In this document: positions 62,656 through 64,000 of the stretch, piece by piece | Layout: the number at the start of each line of letters is the position of its first letter | Position numbering within the stretch: the stretch's first letter is position 1 | Program-made: the position numbers and the translations under genes | The notes under the pieces: model-generated | The model's input: only the letters and a program-made list of their open reading frames with translations | Database searches by the model: none | Told to the model about the DNA's origin: nothing | Assembly (NCBI RefSeq): GCF_022967985.1 | Contig: NZ_JALJVC010000003.1 | Span: 62,001 to 126,000, forward strand | DNA: 64,000 bases | Direction: 5' to 3' | Source: Acinetobacter lwoffii | Lineage (GTDB): Bacteria; Pseudomonadota; Gammaproteobacteria; Pseudomonadales; Moraxellaceae

Positions 62656-63966
62656 ATGTCCGAACATCCTCAAGGACAAAAGCATTGTTCATTTTGCGGT
62701 AAAACGCAGTCTGAAGTCGGGAAGCTGATTGCAGGCGAGGACGCATACATTTGTAACGAATGTGTGGACGTATGCTTAGATTTGGTTCAAACCAGTCAGC
62801 AGGTGGAAACCAATGACTGGGCCAATCGTCCTTTGCCGAAACCGCATGAAATTCGTGCGGCCTTGGATCAATATGTGATTGGTCAGGACGTCGCGAAAAA
62901 AACCTTGTCAGTTGCGGTCTATAACCATTACAAGCGCTTGAAAGTGCAAAATAATGGCAAGAAAGCTGATGATTCAGTCGAGCTTTCAAAAAGTAATATT
63001 ATGTTGGTTGGTCCGACAGGATCGGGCAAAACCTTGCTTGCACAAACGCTGGCACGTCTTCTTGATGTTCCATTTGCCATGGCAGATGCAACGACACTGA
63101 CCGAAGCAGGTTATGTGGGTGAAGATGTAGAAAACATCGTACAGAAGCTTTTGCAAAAAGCAGATTACGATGTCGAAAAAGCGCAAAAGGGCATTATCTA
63201 TATCGATGAGATCGACAAGATTACCCGCAAGTCTGAAAACCCATCCATTACACGTGATGTATCAGGTGAAGGGGTTCAGCAAGCATTATTGAAAATGATT
63301 GAAGGCACGGTTGCATCAATTCCGCCACAAGGTGGACGTAAGCATCCGCAGCAGGAATTCATTCAGATTGATACCTCGAACATCCTGTTTATCTGTGGTG
63401 GTGCATTCTCAGGACTTGAGAAAATTGTACAGCAACGTCAGGAAAAAGGTGGCATCGGCTTTACTGCAGAAGTGCGTAAAAAAGATGAAACCAAGAAACT
63501 GTCCGACTTGTTCCGTCAAGTTGAAGCAACTGATCTGGTAAAATTTGGTTTGATTCCAGAATTTATTGGTCGTTTGCCAGTGATTGCCACTTTAGACGAG
63601 TTGGATGAAGAAGCACTGATGCAGATTCTGACTGAGCCGAAGAATGCGTTAACCCGTCAGTATCAACATCTGTTTGATATGGAAGATGTGGATCTGGTTT
63701 TTGAAGAATCGGCATTACGCGCAGTGGCTAAGAAAGCAGTTGAGCGTAATACAGGCGCGCGTGGTTTACGTTCGATCCTAGAAAATTCATTGCTGGAAAC
63801 CATGTATGACTTGCCAAGCCGTAGCGATGTCGGCACTGTCGTCATCAATGAAGCTGTGATTAAAGGTGAAGCAGAGCCGGAATACCGTGCCGAGCGTCAG
63901 CCACATGATCAGCAAGAGACAGCAACAAAAATAGATTTAAAGGTCGTAAATAGCAAATCTGCTTAA
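62656..63966 (+). CDS. clpX: ATP-dependent Clp protease ATP-binding subunit ClpX
   Basis: ClpX is the AAA+ unfoldase that feeds substrates to ClpP. The 436-residue protein has the N-terminal zinc-binding C4 domain (CSFCGKT and CNECVDVC), Walker A GPTGSGKT (residues 119–126) and Walker [11 protein letters not shown]. The loop with IGF, needed for ClpP docking, is present (GGIGFTAE). It is intact and ends 34 bp before the window edge. Confidence 0.97.
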   Translation: MSEHPQGQKHCSFCGKTQSEVGKLIAGEDAYICNECVDVCLDLVQTSQQVETNDWANRPLPKPHEIRAALDQYVIGQDVAKKTLSVAVYNHYKRLKVQNNGKKADDSVELSKSNIMLVGPTGSGKTLLAQTLARLLDVPFAMADATTLTEAGYVGEDVENIVQKLLQKADYDVEKAQKGIIYIDEIDKITRKSENPSITRDVSGEGVQQALLKMIEGTVASIPPQGGRKHPQQEFIQIDTSNILFICGGAFSGLEKIVQQRQEKGGIGFTAEVRKKDETKKLSDLFRQVEATDLVKFGLIPEFIGRLPVIATLDELDEEALMQILTEPKNALTRQYQHLFDMEDVDLVFEESALRAVAKKAVERNTGARGLRSILENSLLETMYDLPSRSDVGTVVINEAVIKGEAEPEYRAERQPHDQQETATKIDLKVVNSKSA

Positions 63967-64000
63967 TTGCTATTCGTCCGAAACGTGCGAAAACTCCGTG

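Noticed and set aside
1..64000. CRISPR array, prophage, insertion sequence, integron or tRNA
   Set aside because: No regular spacer repeats, no integrase or transposase gene and no cloverleaf tRNA was found on reading both strands.

Overview
The window is a stretch of Acinetobacter chromosome (Moraxellaceae, Gammaproteobacteria). The assignment rests on gene order and protein content: asd–fimV–truA, a leuC–leuD–lipoprotein–leuB cluster, thyA–folA, tonB–exbB–exbD, a PiuC/PiuA/PirA-type iron block, metX–metW and tig–clpP–clpX, together with moderate, AT-leaning base composition. The species cannot be told from the sequence alone. Almost everything is core chromosome. I see no prophage, insertion sequence, integron, CRISPR array, rRNA or tRNA.

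Layout. 1–3.9 kb: leucine biosynthesis (leuC cut by the window edge, leuD, a small lipoprotein gene, leuB). 3.9–6.4 kb: two paralogous small lipoproteins, infA and an AraC-type regulator. 6.5–12.6 kb, minus strand: asd, a FimV split into two proteins, an asparaginase and truA. 12.8–17.7 kb: a membrane EEP-superfamily protein, a decayed GNAT acetyltransferase, an LpxL/LpxM-type acyltransferase and the ABC-F ATPase Uup. 17.7–28.2 kb, plus strand: slyX, a PIN-like/winged-helix protein, a small membrane protein, topA, a membrane-anchored metzincin-like protein, a cluster of DnaA boxes, glycerate kinase, a UvrD-type helicase, an RRM protein and two uncharacterised genes. 28.4–34 kb: a Kef/YbaL-type antiporter, rpmG–rpmB, a CalB-type aldehyde dehydrogenase with a divergent TetR regulator, and purU. 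34.2–36 kb: tonB–exbB–exbD behind a Fur-like site. 36.1–43.3 kb: msrA, a META lipoprotein, a DUF4105 (Lnb-like) membrane protein, folA, thyA, a lipocalin, a CHAP-like amidase facing two paralogous membrane proteins, and lgt. 43.3–50 kb: an NRDE protein, a Tat-exported PhoX phosphatase beside tatABC, an AEC permease and rdgB. 50–54.1 kb: Sel1 protein–metW–metX and leuA. 54.5–60.2 kb: piuC and two TonB-dependent receptors with Fur-like sites. 60.5–64 kb: tig, clpP, clpX.

Several blocks work together. The Fur-associated TonB–ExbB–ExbD energiser would drive the two outer-membrane siderophore receptors. The Tat translocase lies beside a clear Tat substrate (PhoX). Lgt lies in the same region as a DUF4105/Lnb-like protein that may act on lipoproteins, and the window carries many small lipoproteins. 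LeuA is separated from leuCDB by about 50 kb.

No large new system is evident. The best leads are the three DnaA boxes in one 65-bp gap, the HExxHxxGxxD membrane protease, the PIN-like/winged-helix protein, the Lnb-like protein in an organism group where Lnt has been reported dispensable, the signal-less CHAP-like amidase opposite duplicated membrane proteins, the two-piece FimV, and the acetyltransferase pseudogene whose lesions can be reconstructed base by base.
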